This document shows, piece after piece, positions 53,343 to 63,656 of a stretch of 64,000 nt of DNA. Each line of letters starts with the position of its first letter. Within the stretch, counting starts at the first letter, position 1. A program made the translations under genes and the position numbers. The notes under the pieces are model-generated. The model worked only from the letters and a program-made list of their open reading frames with translations. It made no database searches and was not told where the DNA came from. The stretch spans positions 124,001-188,000 of the forward strand of contig NZ_PKMC01000003.1 in NCBI RefSeq assembly GCF_002849225.1, in the 5' to 3' direction. The stretch is from Actinomyces sp. UMB0138 (GTDB lineage Bacteria > Bacillota > Negativicutes > Veillonellales > Veillonellaceae).

Positions 53343-54101
53343 CTAGCGGCGCGAACGCCGCTCCGCATAAATCTTAGCCAAAGCACCCAGCTGTTCGGGT
53401 GTATTGACGCCTTCTGCTTGGACCGAATCTGCAAGGATGTGGGCCGCCGCCCCCAATCCGTCTTTCACGGCGATTGCGACGGTATCCGTCAAGTAAACCT
53501 CGCCCTGGTCGTTATCCGTGTCCAAGTTCTGTAATGCGGCCTGAAGGAATTCGGCATCAAAAGCGTATATTCCCGCATTTATCTCGTTTATTACCAGCTG
53601 CGCGGAGCTGGCATCGCGGTGTTCTACGATTCCCTTCACATTGCCGTCTGCATCGCGCAGGATGCGTCCGTATCCGGTGGGGTCTGCGACTTTTGTGGAA
53701 AGCAGGGTAACCGCTGCGCCGGCCTCTTCATGGGCGGCAACCAAAGCGGAAAGCGTCTGCGATTCTAAGAGGGGCACGTCCCCCGAGGTGACCACGCAGG
53801 TACCGGTGACAGGTTTGGTTTCAGCAAGTTTTTCGAGGGCGCAGGCCACGGCTCGACCGGTGCCTGGGATTTCGTCTTGGTCGGCTACTACGGCCTCGGG
53901 TGCAATCTGGTTGATGTGTGCGACTACCTGGTCGCGCTCGTGGCGTACCACCACACAAAGTCGATCTGGATTGATTCCCTGGGCTGCGGCTACGGCATGT
54001 CCCAGCAGTGTTTTGTCACCCATTTCGTGGAGAACTTTTGGTAGGGCTGAGCGCATTCGTTTGCCCTGGCCGGCGGCCAAAATGATTACCGTGCGTTCCA
54101 C
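53343..54101 (-). CDS. glmU: GlmU uridylyltransferase domain only
   Basis: A 252-residue nucleotidyltransferase. TVIILAAGQGKRMRSALPKV, DEIPGTGRAVACAL, VTSGDVPLLE, PTGYGRILRDADGNVKGIVE, NAGIYAF and GEVYLTDTVAIA match the N-terminal pyrophosphorylase half of GlmU. The C-terminal left-handed beta-helix acetyltransferase (about 200 more residues) is absent; the frame stops after AKIYAERRSRR and no remnant follows before prs. GTG 54101 follows a GGGGGA site. UDP-GlcNAc synthesis would need a separate acetyltransferase. Confidence 0.88.
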   Translation of the reverse strand: MERTVIILAAGQGKRMRSALPKVLHEMGDKTLLGHAVAAAQGINPDRLCVVVRHERDQVVAHINQIAPEAVVADQDEIPGTGRAVACALEKLAETKPVTGTCVVTSGDVPLLESQTLSALVAAHEEAGAAVTLLSTKVADPTGYGRILRDADGNVKGIVEHRDASSAQLVINEINAGIYAFDAEFLQAALQNLDTDNDQGEVYLTDTVAIAVKDGLGAAAHILADSVQAEGVNTPEQLGALAKIYAERRSRR

Positions 54102-54147
54102 GTTGTCCCCCGATTTTTTGCTTTGCAGCACCAGCATTTGCTGGCAG

Positions 54148-54218
54148 CTCCGCCCCCAGGACTCGAACCCGGACTGTAGGTACCAAAAACCCGCGTGCTG
54201 CCATTACACTAGGGCGGA
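54148..54218 (-). tRNA. tRNA-Gln(UUG)
   Basis: Acceptor TCCGCCC/GGGCGGA with discriminator G; anticodon loop TTTTGGT (anticodon TTG); T arm CCGGG-TTCGAGT-CCTGG. No encoded CCA. The lower anticodon stem has a C-A mismatch. Lies just upstream of the glmU-like gene. Confidence 0.92.
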
Positions 54219-54297
54219 ATGGTTCAAGCATGCCATGTTTTTCTCTATAGTAAAAACTGCTGGACTAAAGTCACACTCTTGGGAGGGCGGAATTTTG

Positions 54298-54921
54298 GTG
54301 TCGAAGGCGCGCATGACCGGTCTGGAAAGGCGCGAACAACTTATCTCTATCGCCCGCCCCATTTTCGCCTCGCGCGGCTTTCAGGCCACCTCGGTAGAAG
54401 AGGTCGCTGCCGCGGCTAAGGTCTCCAAACCAGTTATCTACGAGCACTTCGGCGGCAAAGAAGGGCTGTACGCGGTGATCGTTGACCGCGAGGTCTCCTC
54501 TTTAACCAAAGCAATCATTGGGGCGCTAGAGTCTGCTACCTCGCCGCGGGCCATGGTCGAATCTTCCACCATCGCCCTACTCACCTACATTGAAGACAAC
54601 GAGGACGGATTCCGCCTGCTGATGCGCGACTCACCAGTGTCGCAGTCGACCGGACCCTATTCTTCGATCATGGGAGACGTTGCGGTAAAGGCCGAGTACC
54701 TGCTGGCGCAAACCCTAGAGGCGGTGGGACTAGACCCCACACCCTCGCCAATGTACGCGCAAATGCTGGTCGGAATCGTCTCGCAGGTCGGCCAGTGGTG
54801 GTTAGAAGAGCGCAGCGCCGACAAACAGACCGTCGCCGCGCACGTCATCAACCTGGCCTGGTATGGGTTGCGCGGGATGCGCCCCGACCCGAAGCTGGTG
54901 ACGGTAACTGAAACGGACTAG
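54298..54921 (+). CDS. TetR-family transcriptional regulator
   Basis: A 207-residue regulator. N-terminal helix-turn-helix: REQLISIARPIFASRGFQAT, SVEEVAAAAKVSKPVIYEHF, GGKEGLYAVIVDREV. The ligand-binding half (LLMRDSPVSQSTGPYSSIMG) is of the TetR_C type. GTG 54298 has GGGAGGG upstream; TTG one codon earlier is possible. Ends in a 4-bp convergent overlap with the ABC-F gene. Confidence 0.92.
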   Translation: MSKARMTGLERREQLISIARPIFASRGFQATSVEEVAAAAKVSKPVIYEHFGGKEGLYAVIVDREVSSLTKAIIGALESATSPRAMVESSTIALLTYIEDNEDGFRLLMRDSPVSQSTGPYSSIMGDVAVKAEYLLAQTLEAVGLDPTPSPMYAQMLVGIVSQVGQWWLEERSADKQTVAAHVINLAWYGLRGMRPDPKLVTVTETD

Positions 54922-56738
54922 TTACCTTCGGCCTTCTCGGCAGCCTCCAACCACTCTTCTTCCAGCTGATCCTGGCCCGCCTGCATCTGCTGCAACTTCT
55001 TGTTGAGCTCGGCTAGCTTTGCCACGTCCTGCGGGGACAGAGAGGCCGACAAGGCAGCCATTTCCTGCTCCACCTTGGCTATTTGTGCGCGGGACTTATC
55101 CAGTTTTCGCTCTAGCGAACGCGCCTGTTTGCGTGCCGCGTACTGGGCTGCCGCATCCGTATTCTGCTTCTTCGGCGCGGGCGCCTGCTTTTCCACCTGC
55201 CCCTCGCGCATCGCCAAATACTGTTCCACTCCCCCTGGCAGATCCGCGAGCGCTCCCGAAGGTAGGAGTGCCATCTGGTGGTCGGTGGCTCGCTCGAGCA
55301 GGTAGCGATCGTGGGAAACCACTACTAGGGTGCCCGGGAAGGAGTCCAGCAGGTCCTCCATCTGGGCGAGCGTGTCAGTATCCAAGTCGTTAGTGGGCTC
55401 GTCCAGTAGCAGCACATTCGGTTCGGCCATCAGTAGTCGCATCAGCTGCAGGCGGCGGCGCTCCCCACCTGAAATTTCTGCGATGCGCGTCCAAGCCCGT
55501 TCCCTGGTAAAGCCCAGTCGCTCTACTAGCTGGGTGGCGGTTACTTCCTTGCCTGCCACTTGAATGGACTGTTTTACATCCGCTACTGCTTCGACCACGC
55601 GCCGCTCCGCCAACGCATCCAGTTCGTGGGTGGCCTGCGACAACGTGGCAAGCTGGACTGTTTTCCCGCGGCGAATGTGCCCACTGGTAGGTTCCAATTC
55701 GCCTCTAAGTAGCCGCAGCAAAGTGGTCTTCCCGGCGCCGTTCACGCCAACGATCCCTACGCGCTCCCCTGGAGCCAGCCGCCAGGTGACATCTTTGATG
55801 ATCGGTTCGGAATCCGGGTAGGCGAACGACACGTCCTCTAGATCGATGACCCGCTTGCCCAGGCGGGAGGTGGCCATGGATACCAGCTCCACCTTGTCGC
55901 GGGGCGGCGGGACGTTCGCGATCAGTGCCTCGGCAGCCTCAATGCGAAATTTCGGTTTGGAAGTGCGGGCCGGGGCTCCTCGGCGCAACCATGCCAGCTC
56001 CTTGCGCAAGGCGTTCTGCCTCTTTTCAGCGGCAACCTGCGCCGAGTGAGCACGTTCCTCCCTGGCCAAAATGTAGGCGGCATAGGAGCCCTCGTAGATT
56101 TCTACGTGCCCGGGGATCTGCGGTTTACCGTAGCCCGGATCGACGCCGGGAACGACCTCCCAAATGTAGGAGCAGACAGCGTCTAGGAACCACCTATCGT
56201 GGGTGACTACCACCAGTGCTCCGGTATTGGAACGATGGTTGCGCAAGTACTGGGCCAGCCAAGCTACGCCCTCGACATCCAAATGGTTGGTCGGCTCGTC
56301 CAGCAGCAAAATCGTAGGCTTCGCTACGAGGGCGGCCGCTAGGCATACCCGGCGCCTTTGCCCGCCAGAAAGCTCCCCTGTGCGGGCCTGCAGCGAAATC
56401 CCAGAAAGTAGCCCCTCATGGATCGAGCGCACATCGGGATCAGAAGCCCACTTATATTCCGGGCTATCGCCATGCAATACCTCACGAACGCTCGCCTGCG
56501 GGTCGGGCTGGTCGACCTGGCCTACTAGGCGCAAGTCGACGCCCTCGGTAACGGTGCGCAGCCCCTGCTCCAGTTCCTGGGTTCCGGCAAGCAAGCGCAG
56601 CAGCGTAGATTTTCCAGCGCCGTTCGGGCCCAGCACGCCGATGCGGTCCCCATCGGCAATTCCAGCCGTAAAATCGGCGAGGATCTTGCGGGACCCCGCT
56701 AGCGTTCCTGCGTCTTGCACTCCTAATAAGTGAGCCAT
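54918..56738 (-). CDS. ABC-F family ATPase
   Basis: A 606-residue cytoplasmic protein with two ABC cassettes and no membrane spans. Walker A GVLGPNGAGKSTLLRLL and GVNGAGKTTLLRLL; signatures LSGGQRRRV and ISGGERRRL; Walker B ILLLDEPTNHLD and VLLLDEPTNDLD; a C-terminal coiled coil. Most like the Uup/EttA housekeeping branch, acting on the ribosome. Starts directly after the ispE stop. Confidence 0.93.
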   Translation of the reverse strand: MAHLLGVQDAGTLAGSRKILADFTAGIADGDRIGVLGPNGAGKSTLLRLLAGTQELEQGLRTVTEGVDLRLVGQVDQPDPQASVREVLHGDSPEYKWASDPDVRSIHEGLLSGISLQARTGELSGGQRRRVCLAAALVAKPTILLLDEPTNHLDVEGVAWLAQYLRNHRSNTGALVVVTHDRWFLDAVCSYIWEVVPGVDPGYGKPQIPGHVEIYEGSYAAYILAREERAHSAQVAAEKRQNALRKELAWLRRGAPARTSKPKFRIEAAEALIANVPPPRDKVELVSMATSRLGKRVIDLEDVSFAYPDSEPIIKDVTWRLAPGERVGIVGVNGAGKTTLLRLLRGELEPTSGHIRRGKTVQLATLSQATHELDALAERRVVEAVADVKQSIQVAGKEVTATQLVERLGFTRERAWTRIAEISGGERRRLQLMRLLMAEPNVLLLDEPTNDLDTDTLAQMEDLLDSFPGTLVVVSHDRYLLERATDHQMALLPSGALADLPGGVEQYLAMREGQVEKQAPAPKKQNTDAAAQYAARKQARSLERKLDKSRAQIAKVEQEMAALSASLSPQDVAKLAELNKKLQQMQAGQDQLEEEWLEAAEKAEGN

Positions 56739-57677
56739 CTACTCCCTTTCAATCCTTGCGCCGCCAGCCGGACCAGTAATCACGACCACGCGTCCCACCT
56801 GGGGCAAAGATTCTAAAGCTGAACCAATCTTGCGGGCTTGCTCCCCATTTTCTGCCAGGGCCACTACTGTTGGGCCGGAACCGGATACCTGCGCCCCCAG
56901 TGCGCCGCTATCGCGGGCTACCTCAATCACCTGAGCCAGCGCGGGCCGTTCCGCCAATGCGGCCGGCTGTAGATCGTTGAACATCAGCTGCCCGAGTGGG
57001 CGGGGATCCGGATCCGCTAGCGCGCTCGCCAACTGTTCTTCGAGGGGACCTGCCGCGGTTCCCGGCAGCGCCCACGGCGGGGTGTGCGGCTGGCCCATCA
57101 TGTCAAAACGGCGGAACACCGTGGGCGTGGACAGCCCCTGCCCCGCCGCGGACGCAAACACCCAATGTCGCGCGGCCGCCTGCCCAATCGGTTGTAGCCG
57201 ATCCCCATAGCCGGTGCCGAGGGCGACATTCCCAGCCAGCGCAAAGGGCACATCGGCTCCCAGCTGCCGGGCTAGGTCCGAGTAATCCTGGTCAATGGCA
57301 AAGGTAGCTGCCGTTGCCACGAGCGCGGCGGCAGCATCGGCTGAACCGCCGGCCATTCCCCCGGCGACTGGCACTCGTTTGGTGATCCGCAGCTGTGCCG
57401 CCCCACGGATGCCCGCTTTTTGCAAGAGGGCCGAAGCAGCCCTGACAGCAAGGTTTTCCTGCGGGGCGAGGGCGGATAGTTCCGCGGGCAGCGGCATTTC
57501 ATTTCCAGCACTGTCCACCATGGTGGTCTGCAGGCTCCACCTATCTGCAGGAATAACCTCAACTTCCTCGCGAAGGCCCACTGCCATGAACACTGTGCGC
57601 AGCGGATGGTAGCCCCGCTCGTCGGGGCTGGAGCAGGCAAGGGTGACGTTTAGTTTTCCGGGTGCGGAAGCCTTCAC
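56739..57677 (-). CDS. ispE: 4-diphosphocytidyl-2-C-methyl-D-erythritol kinase
   Basis: A 312-residue GHMP kinase of the MEP pathway: [21 protein letters not shown] near the start (first motif), the ATP loop [17 protein letters not shown], and the third motif [16 protein letters not shown]. Overlaps rsmA by 4 bp. The rsmA-ispE-ABC-F order is usual in actinobacteria. Confidence 0.95.
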   Translation of the reverse strand: MKASAPGKLNVTLACSSPDERGYHPLRTVFMAVGLREEVEVIPADRWSLQTTMVDSAGNEMPLPAELSALAPQENLAVRAASALLQKAGIRGAAQLRITKRVPVAGGMAGGSADAAAALVATAATFAIDQDYSDLARQLGADVPFALAGNVALGTGYGDRLQPIGQAAARHWVFASAAGQGLSTPTVFRRFDMMGQPHTPPWALPGTAAGPLEEQLASALADPDPRPLGQLMFNDLQPAALAERPALAQVIEVARDSGALGAQVSGSGPTVVALAENGEQARKIGSALESLPQVGRVVVITGPAGGARIERE

Positions 57678-58585
57678 GAATCCGCCTCTTGCGAGATCTT
57701 CACAAAATCGGCAACGGTCAGGGTCTCTCCGCGCCGGGACGGGTCTATGCCCGTCTTCTCTAATACCTCTGCCGCCTTAGCTGCCGATCCGAAGTAGTTT
57801 TTGAGCGCTTGGCGCAGTGTCTTGCGCCGCTGGTTGAAGGCGGCATCTACCAGTGCAAACACTGCCGAGCGATCCGCCTTTGGACTGGGCTTGCGGCTGA
57901 TCCGCACAAGGGCAGAATCCACGTTCGGCACGGGCCAAAATACGCCGCGGCCGACTGTTCCGGCACGCTCCACGTCCCCATACCAGGCAGCCTTCACCGA
58001 GGGCACCCCGTAGGTGCGGCTTCCCGGCCCGGCAGCGAGTCTATCTGCAACCTCTGCCTGGACCATTACCAACACGGTCTGCACCGTCGGCAACGCTTCA
58101 AGCAGCGTGAGCAGTACAGGCACCGCCACGTTATAGGGCAGGTTCGCCACGATGTACGTGGGCGGCTCATCAAATATTTCCGAGGGCGCATCCCCCACCG
58201 GCACAGCCGCCGACAGTTTCTGTGGCTCGGTTACTTCCATGGCATCCGAGCGCAGGATGCGCAGCCTGTCAGCCGCCTCCTTTTGCCGGGCCAAGACCGT
58301 CTGCGGCAACGCGGTAGCAAGGCGGGCATCGATTTCCACTGCTGTAACCGCGGCTCCGGCCTCGAGCAGCGCCAGTGTCAAGGAGCCCAGGCCCGGACCA
58401 ACCTCGAGCACGTGCATCCCAGCTACGTCACCTGCCGCACGCACGATCTTACGTACGGTGGAGGCATCGTGAACAAAATTTTGTCCCAACACTTTGGTTG
58501 GTTGCACGCCCAAGGCGGCACAGATGTCACGTACTTCTGCGGGCCCCAGCAGGCCGGCTTCTAGGGAAGAGTTGTTCACATGCAT
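57674..58585 (-). CDS. rsmA: 16S rRNA dimethyltransferase RsmA (KsgA)
   Basis: A 303-residue methyltransferase that dimethylates A1518/A1519 of 16S r[26 protein letters not shown] motif [20 protein letters not shown], catalytic [11 protein letters not shown], and [11 protein letters not shown]. Same superfamily as Erm(X) in this window but with the chromosomal housekeeping signature. Confidence 0.96.
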   Translation of the reverse strand: MHVNNSSLEAGLLGPAEVRDICAALGVQPTKVLGQNFVHDASTVRKIVRAAGDVAGMHVLEVGPGLGSLTLALLEAGAAVTAVEIDARLATALPQTVLARQKEAADRLRILRSDAMEVTEPQKLSAAVPVGDAPSEIFDEPPTYIVANLPYNVAVPVLLTLLEALPTVQTVLVMVQAEVADRLAAGPGSRTYGVPSVKAAWYGDVERAGTVGRGVFWPVPNVDSALVRISRKPSPKADRSAVFALVDAAFNQRRKTLRQALKNYFGSAAKAAEVLEKTGIDPSRRGETLTVADFVKISQEADS

Positions 58586-58636
58586 AAGGTTACACGCCGC
58601 CTTACCAGCAAAGAAAAGTCACGGTTAACGCAAGGC

Positions 58637-58660
58637 GGCACCCTGCCAAAGCAGGGTGCC
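58637..58660 (-). terminator. Hairpin after rplL
   Basis: A perfect 10-bp stem GGCACCCTGC/GCAGGGTGCC with a 4-base loop downstream of rplL; no T-run follows, so terminator function is likely but not certain. Confidence 0.6.
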
Positions 58661-58689
58661 AACCAGAACGCTTGCAGTTTTTAGGAAAA

Positions 58690-59073
58690 CTACTTCAGGG
58701 TGACGGTGCCGCCAGCCTCTTCCAGAGCAGCCTTGAGCTCTTCAGCCTTGTCCTTCGGGGCGCCTTCCAGGATGGCCTTAGGAGCGGAGTCAACCAGGTC
58801 CTTGGCTTCCTTCAGGCCGAGCGAAGTAGCGGCGCGAACAGCCTTGATGACGGCGATCTTCTTGTCGCCAGCGGATTCGAGGACGACGTCGAATTCGGTC
58901 TTCTCTTCGGCTGCGGGGGCATCGCCTGCACCCGGAGCAGCAACGGCAACGGCGGCCGGAGCAGCAGCTTCAACATCGAATTCTTCTTCGAACTTCTTGA
59001 CGAATTCGGAGATTTCGATGAGGGTCATTTCCTTGAAAGCATCGAGTAGCTCGTCGGTAGTGAGCTTAGCCAT
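58690..59073 (-). CDS. rplL: 50S ribosomal protein L7/L12
   Basis: A 127-residue L12 stalk protein: N-terminal dimerisation segment ([20 protein letters not shown]), Ala-rich hinge, and C-terminal domain ([30 protein letters not shown]). Binds translation GTPases. Downstream of rplJ. Confidence 0.97.
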   Translation of the reverse strand: MAKLTTDELLDAFKEMTLIEISEFVKKFEEEFDVEAAAPAAVAVAAPGAGDAPAAEEKTEFDVVLESAGDKKIAVIKAVRAATSLGLKEAKDLVDSAPKAILEGAPKDKAEELKAALEEAGGTVTLK

Positions 59074-59151
59074 TTTGGCATCCTTTCGGTTTGTCCTGCT
59101 TCGCGAGCAGAGGTTTTCTTTTTTGACCTATTCAGGTCGGGGTGTAGCAGA

Positions 59152-59673
59152 CTAGGCTGCCTTTTCCTGCTTCTCGCGCAGGGCATCGATGGTGCGCACC
59201 GTCTTGAGGGCGGGCGCGTTGAAGACTTGCGCAGCCTTGGCGATAGGAGCCTTGAGGACCCCGGCAGCCTTGGCCAGCAGAACCTCGCGAGACTCGAGGT
59301 CAGCGAGCTTCTTGACGTCTTCAACAGTAAGAGCAGCGCCATCCATGACACCGTTCTTGATTACGAGTGCTTCGTTTTCCTTCGCGAAGTCACGCAGTGC
59401 CTTTGCCGCATCTACGGCTTCACCGCTGACGAAAGCAATAGCGGTCGGACCAACCAGATCCTCGCTAAGGCCTTCCACGCCAGCATTCTTGGCTGCGATA
59501 CGGGCAAGCGTGTTCTTCACGACGGAGTAGGTAGCAATACCAGTAAGCGAGCGGCGCAGCGTCTTGAGCTGCTCCACGGAAAGCCCACGGTATTCCGTCA
59601 GCAGCACCGCGTTAGAGGAACGGAACAGTTCCTCTAGTTCGGCGATTGCCGCAGACTTTTCAGGCCTTGCCAT
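59152..59673 (-). CDS. rplJ: 50S ribosomal protein L10
   Basis: A 173-residue L10, anchor of the L12 stalk: [26 protein letters not shown] (given here across two motifs, residues 5-30) and [19 protein letters not shown] 59673 has AAGGAGG upstream; eight codons before it are not conserved. A terminator-like hairpin in the leader suggests attenuation of the operon. Confidence 0.96.
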   Translation of the reverse strand: MARPEKSAAIAELEELFRSSNAVLLTEYRGLSVEQLKTLRRSLTGIATYSVVKNTLARIAAKNAGVEGLSEDLVGPTAIAFVSGEAVDAAKALRDFAKENEALVIKNGVMDGAALTVEDVKKLADLESREVLLAKAAGVLKAPIAKAAQVFNAPALKTVRTIDALREKQEKAA

Positions 59674-59715
59674 AGGCCCTCCTTCCGATCGTGCCACAGG
59701 CCGGAGTTCGGGGGT

Positions 59716-59748
59716 AAAAGAAAAACCCCGGGCATAGGCGCCGGGGGC
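59716..59748 (-). promoter_or_regulatory. Attenuator-like terminator in the rplJ leader
   Basis: On the minus strand CCCCGG pairs with CCGGGG around CGCCTATG, followed by TTTTTCTTTT, about 45 bp before rplJ. L10-L12 operons are normally controlled in their leader by L10 or by attenuation; this hairpin is the candidate. Confidence 0.6.
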
Positions 59749-59904
59749 AAATAACTGCAGTAAGCTATGTTGCTTCTAGGTCACCTACGCCGGCTCCATC
59801 CGGATTTGAGTCCACGCTTTGCGGACACCTGCGGTCTTGGGCAGTTATTAGGGTAGCAGCTTGACCTACCTCTTCCAAGGAGTAGGGCTTCTTTGTGCGC
59901 AAGG

Positions 59905-60681
59905 CTACATTAGCCACTGTTGGTAGCCGAGATAGCAGGACATGACTATGACCATGGTTAGCAGCGCAAAACGGATCAGCCTGGTGCCGCCTTTCACTAC
60001 CGTGCGCGCGCCAATTTGGGCGCCGATGACGTTGGCCACGGCCAAGGTGAGCCCCAGCGTCCACCAGATGTGCCCGGCGAGGGCAAAAACGATTAGTCCC
60101 CCGATGTTGGTGCAGGTGTTTACAACCTTAGCTAGCGCGGCAGACTTCAGGAAGCTCTGGCTGAGCAGAGCGGTGAAACCCATGATTAGGAACATGCCGG
60201 TTCCGGGACCAAAAAGCCCGTCGTAGGCGCCTACTACGCCTACCAGCACTAGGGCGAGGACGCGACCTTTCTTGCTCGCCTTCCTAGCGCCTTCTATCTC
60301 TTTTCCGAAGGAGGGCTTCAGTGCCACGAAAGTGCCTGAAGCCAGCAATAGCACAATAACTATGGGCCGCATGTAGTCGGAGTTGATAGCGGAAGCTGCG
60401 GCCGCCCCAATCCCAGAGCAAATCAGGGCAATCGGCACGTATTTGATCAACTGCTGCCTGGAAACCCCCACGTTGCGCGTCAGGGACACCGCCGCCGAGG
60501 CGGTGCCGCACACGGCCGCCAGCTTATTCGACGCCAATGCCACCGCCGGTGCCAGCTGCGGCATGGCAGACATGATCAGCGGTATCAGCACCAGCCCACC
60601 GCCACCGATTAGCGCGTCTATCCAACCGGCTACAGCCGATCCTGCCAACATAAGGGCCCACAGCGAAATACTCACGGCCAC
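59905..60681 (-). CDS. TauE/SafE-family sulfite exporter-like permease
   Basis: A 258-residue protein with about eight membrane helices in two repeats: GWIDALIGGGGLVLIPLIMS and GAYDGLFGPGTGMFLIMGFT, the paired glycine-rich motifs of the family. Exports or imports sulfite, sulfoacetate or related anions; substrate unknown. Inserted between rplA and rplJ, which are adjacent in many genomes. Confidence 0.9.
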   Translation of the reverse strand: MAVSISLWALMLAGSAVAGWIDALIGGGGLVLIPLIMSAMPQLAPAVALASNKLAAVCGTASAAVSLTRNVGVSRQQLIKYVPIALICSGIGAAAASAINSDYMRPIVIVLLLASGTFVALKPSFGKEIEGARKASKKGRVLALVLVGVVGAYDGLFGPGTGMFLIMGFTALLSQSFLKSAALAKVVNTCTNIGGLIVFALAGHIWWTLGLTLAVANVIGAQIGARTVVKGGTRLIRFALLTMVIVMSCYLGYQQWLM

Positions 60682-60770
60682 ACATCATACGGCAGTACCT
60701 AACTTAGGGGAAACCCTACCCGGTAAGAGCTCTCGGCAGATTCGATAGATAGAAGAACCCATAGATATAC

Positions 60771-60801
60771 GAATGCCCCGGAGGCTAGCTCCGGGGCATT
60801 C
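60771..60801 (-). terminator. Terminator of rplKA operon
   Basis: GAATGCCCCGGAG (60771-60783) with CTCCGGGGCATTC (60789-60801); a perfect 13-bp stem just downstream of the rplA stop. Confidence 0.85.
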
Positions 60802-60816
60802 TTCAGCTAGTTAGGC

Positions 60817-61527
60817 TCAGTGAGCGTCGCCTAGCAGGTCGCGAGTTAGCGAAGCATCAAGCGGGATACCGGGGCCCATGGTGGTGGACACGGTGGCCTT
60901 GATGATGTAACGGCCCTTGGAGGAGGCCGGCTTCGCGCGCAGGATTTCATCCAGCACGGTCGCGTAGTTCTCGGTCAGCTGCTCGGCGGTGAAGGAGACC
61001 TTGCCGATTGCGAATGCCAGGTTGGAGTGCTTGTCAACGCGGTATTCGATACGGCCAGCCTTAATTTCCTTGACAGCCTTCTCGACATTCATGGTGACAG
61101 TGCCGGTCTTCGGGTTAGGCATGAGCCCACGCGGACCAAGCACGCGGCCTAGGCGGCCGACCTTGCCCATCATGTCGGGAGTGGCAACAGCGACGTCAAA
61201 ATCGGTGTAGCCCTTCTGAACCTTTTCGATAAGTTCTTCTGCGCCAACTTCGTCGGCGCCGGCATCGATAGCCTGCTGCGCACGCTCGCCAGCAGCAAAG
61301 ACCAGGACCCGCTGGGTCTTGCCAGTGCCGTGCGGCAGGGACACAGTGCCGCGAACCGCCTGGTCAGCCTTGCGCGGGTCAACACCTAAACGCATGACAA
61401 CTTCGACGGTCGCATCGAACTTAGTGGTGGACGTTTCTTTAGCCAGCTTCATGGCCTCGAGGGGGGCGTACAGCTCTCCCTTGTGGACCTTCTCAGCTGC
61501 GGAACGGTAGCTCTTAGAGCGTTTCAT
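60817..61527 (-). CDS. rplA: 50S ribosomal protein L1
   Basis: A 236-residue L1: [78 protein letters not shown] and [15 protein letters not shown]. Normal length. Downstream of rplK. Confidence 0.97.
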   Translation of the reverse strand: MKRSKSYRSAAEKVHKGELYAPLEAMKLAKETSTTKFDATVEVVMRLGVDPRKADQAVRGTVSLPHGTGKTQRVLVFAAGERAQQAIDAGADEVGAEELIEKVQKGYTDFDVAVATPDMMGKVGRLGRVLGPRGLMPNPKTGTVTMNVEKAVKEIKAGRIEYRVDKHSNLAFAIGKVSFTAEQLTENYATVLDEILRAKPASSKGRYIIKATVSTTMGPGIPLDASLTRDLLGDAH

Positions 61528-61603
61528 TCTGCTTCTCCTTGCAGTTGTGGTGAACGAGGTGCTCTACCTCTTCCACTCCCCTTTACGGGATCTTTCAGTG
61601 GGG

Positions 61604-62038
61604 CTACTTACCTTCGACGGTGATGCCCATGGAACGAGCGGTGCCAGCAATGATCTTGCATGCGGCATCCAGATCGTTTGCGTTCAGGTCTTCCTTCTTG
61701 GTCTGGGCAATTTCCCGGATCTGATCCATGGTGACCTTGCCCACCTTGACAGTGTTCGGGGTGCCCGAACCCTTGTCGAGGCCCGCAGCCTTCTTGATCA
61801 TCTGGGAAGCCGGCGGGGTCTTGGTGATGAACGTGAACGAGCGATCCTCGTAAACGGTGATTTCGACGGGAACGATGTTGCCACGGAGAGATTCAGTAGC
61901 GGCGTTATAGGCCTTGCAGAATTCCATGATGTTCACGCCGTGCTGGCCTAGGGCCGGGCCGACGGGAGGAGCCGGGTTTGCGGCGCCTGCCTGGATCTGC
62001 AGTTTGATCAGGCCGACAACCTTCTTCTTAGGTGCCAT
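61604..62038 (-). CDS. rplK: 50S ribosomal protein L11
   Basis: A 144-residue L11: [36 protein letters not shown], the thiostrepton-region prolines, and [12 protein letters not shown] at the C-terminus. Confidence 0.97.
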
Positions 62039-62189
62039 TTTGGGTCCTTCTCAATCTGATTGCGTAAAGCGGGTTGCCCCGCTTCATGTGATTACAATTC
62101 GTGCCCTGGCGATGGGCACAAACACCGATCTTAGCGCCCGAGGGCGCCAAAATGCGACTTGCGTGAGTGAGTTCACGCAAAGACTTGGG

Positions 62190-63041
62190 TTAGGCCGACT
62201 TCATTACCTGGTTGAAGCCAAGCTCGACAGGGGTCTCGCGTTCGAAGATTACAACGAGCACCTTGAGCTTCTGGTTTTCGGGCATGATCTCGGAAATAGT
62301 GCCCTGCATGGTGGCGAATGGCCCGTCGATAACGGTGACGGATTCGCCAACTTCGTAGTCGACCTTGATGGGAAGGGGTTCTTCCTTCTTAGGCTTGGCC
62401 TGGCCGGCCTCGAATTCGGCGGCAGCCTGGGACTCGGGTGTAGGCGCGAGCAGGTTCACGGCCTCGTCAAGCATGAGCGGCACCGGAGCCTGGCGATCCC
62501 CCACGAATCCAGTAACGGCCGGAGTGTCTTTAACTACGCGCCATGCGTCGGGGTTTTCCTCGACCAATTCCATACGCACGAGGGCGTAGCCCGGGATACG
62601 AACCCGGTCAACCACCTTGCGGTTGGTGTTCTTGATCTCGATGACCTTCTCCATGGGTACTTCCACCTGGTAGATGAAATCTTCCATGTTGAAAGTCTGG
62701 ATACGCTGCTCCAGGTTTGCCTTCACGCGGCGTTCGTAACCGGAGTAGGTGTGCAGCACGTACCAGTAACCGGGCAGGAATTCGAGCTCTTCACGCAGCT
62801 GCTTGGCAGCCTCGGCTGCATCCTGGCTGGCGTCGGCAGGAGCCTGCTCTTCAGCCTGAGCAGGAGCCTCTTCGACCTCTTCCGAAACCGGAGCCTCTTC
62901 TTCGCCCTCTGCGGCAGGAGCTGGCGCGTCCTCTTCGGCCTGGACCGGAGCTTCCACCTGAGCTTCTTCTGCCGGGGCCTGCTCGACCTGGTCTACCTGC
63001 GAAACGGTCTCCTCTTCGGGAACTTCGTTTTCTACTGACAC
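62190..63041 (-). CDS. nusG: Transcription termination/antitermination factor NusG
   Basis: A 283-residue NusG. The first ~90 residues are an acidic Glu/Ala/Pro-rich extension, as in many actinobacteria. The NGN domain follows ([50 protein letters not shown]), then the KOW domain ([20 protein letters not shown]). Confidence 0.96.
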   Translation of the reverse strand: MSVENEVPEEETVSQVDQVEQAPAEEAQVEAPVQAEEDAPAPAAEGEEEAPVSEEVEEAPAQAEEQAPADASQDAAEAAKQLREELEFLPGYWYVLHTYSGYERRVKANLEQRIQTFNMEDFIYQVEVPMEKVIEIKNTNRKVVDRVRIPGYALVRMELVEENPDAWRVVKDTPAVTGFVGDRQAPVPLMLDEAVNLLAPTPESQAAAEFEAGQAKPKKEEPLPIKVDYEVGESVTVIDGPFATMQGTISEIMPENQKLKVLVVIFERETPVELGFNQVMKSA

Positions 63042-63060
63042 GAAATTACACTCCTAGACG

Positions 63061-63291
63061 CTAAAAGATAAGCTTTACGAGGGCGGAAAATCCGAAGTCT
63101 ACCAGGGCAATGAACGCCATAATCGAGACGACGAAGATGATTACTACCAGGAAGTACGTCCACAGCTCCTCGCGAGAGGGGTAGACAACCTTCTTGAGTT
63201 CTGCAATAACCTGGCGAAGGAACAGCGCAATACGGGCGAAGATTCCCGTCTTCTGCTGCTCGGTCCCCTTAGCTGTTTCGGCCACGTTCAC
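63061..63291 (-). CDS. secE: Preprotein translocase subunit SecE
   Basis: A 76-residue SecE: amphipathic segment (RQVIAELKKVVYPSREELWT) and a single C-terminal membrane helix. Essential SecYEG subunit. Upstream of nusG as usual. Confidence 0.95.
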   Translation of the reverse strand: MNVAETAKGTEQQKTGIFARIALFLRQVIAELKKVVYPSREELWTYFLVVIIFVVSIMAFIALVDFGFSALVKLIF

Positions 63292-63376
63292 CTCACTGGT
63301 ATCGACTCCGCTATACAGGTGGGAGCCGGATTTTCACTTTCCAACTGCTCCCAGCTTACCCGGGAACCTGCCTGAG

Positions 63377-63452
63377 TGGCAGGGCAGGAGGGACTCGAAC
63401 CCACAACCGCCGGTTTTGGAGACCGGTGCGCTACCAATTGCGCCACTGCCCT
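63377..63452 (-). tRNA. tRNA-Trp(CCA)
   Basis: Acceptor AGGGCAG/CTGCCCT with discriminator G and encoded CCA; anticodon stem CCGGT/ACCGG around CTCCAAA (anticodon CCA); T arm with TTCGAGT. Directly upstream of secE, the typical actinobacterial order. Confidence 0.95.
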
Positions 63453-63656
63453 ATTAGTCAGCCTTACGTAACTAACTAGCTCGTTTACTCTAGCTGAGTG
63501 GTAGCCTCTATTCAAAATCCCTACGGTAAACTGTGACCTTTCCCCTACCAGGCGGCAGCGCAAAAGTAAATTTTGCCCAAAATATTCTCACTGAGAACGC
63601 AAAGACCAATATTGCGCACCAGGTGGACAGATTAGATTCGTGGCAGAATGAGGGAC

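Noticed and set aside
53641..54297. Long open frame upstream of the TetR regulator, extending it to 426 residues
   Set aside because: That extension is antisense to the glmU-like gene and tRNA-Gln; the regulator starts near 54298 after a clear ribosome site.
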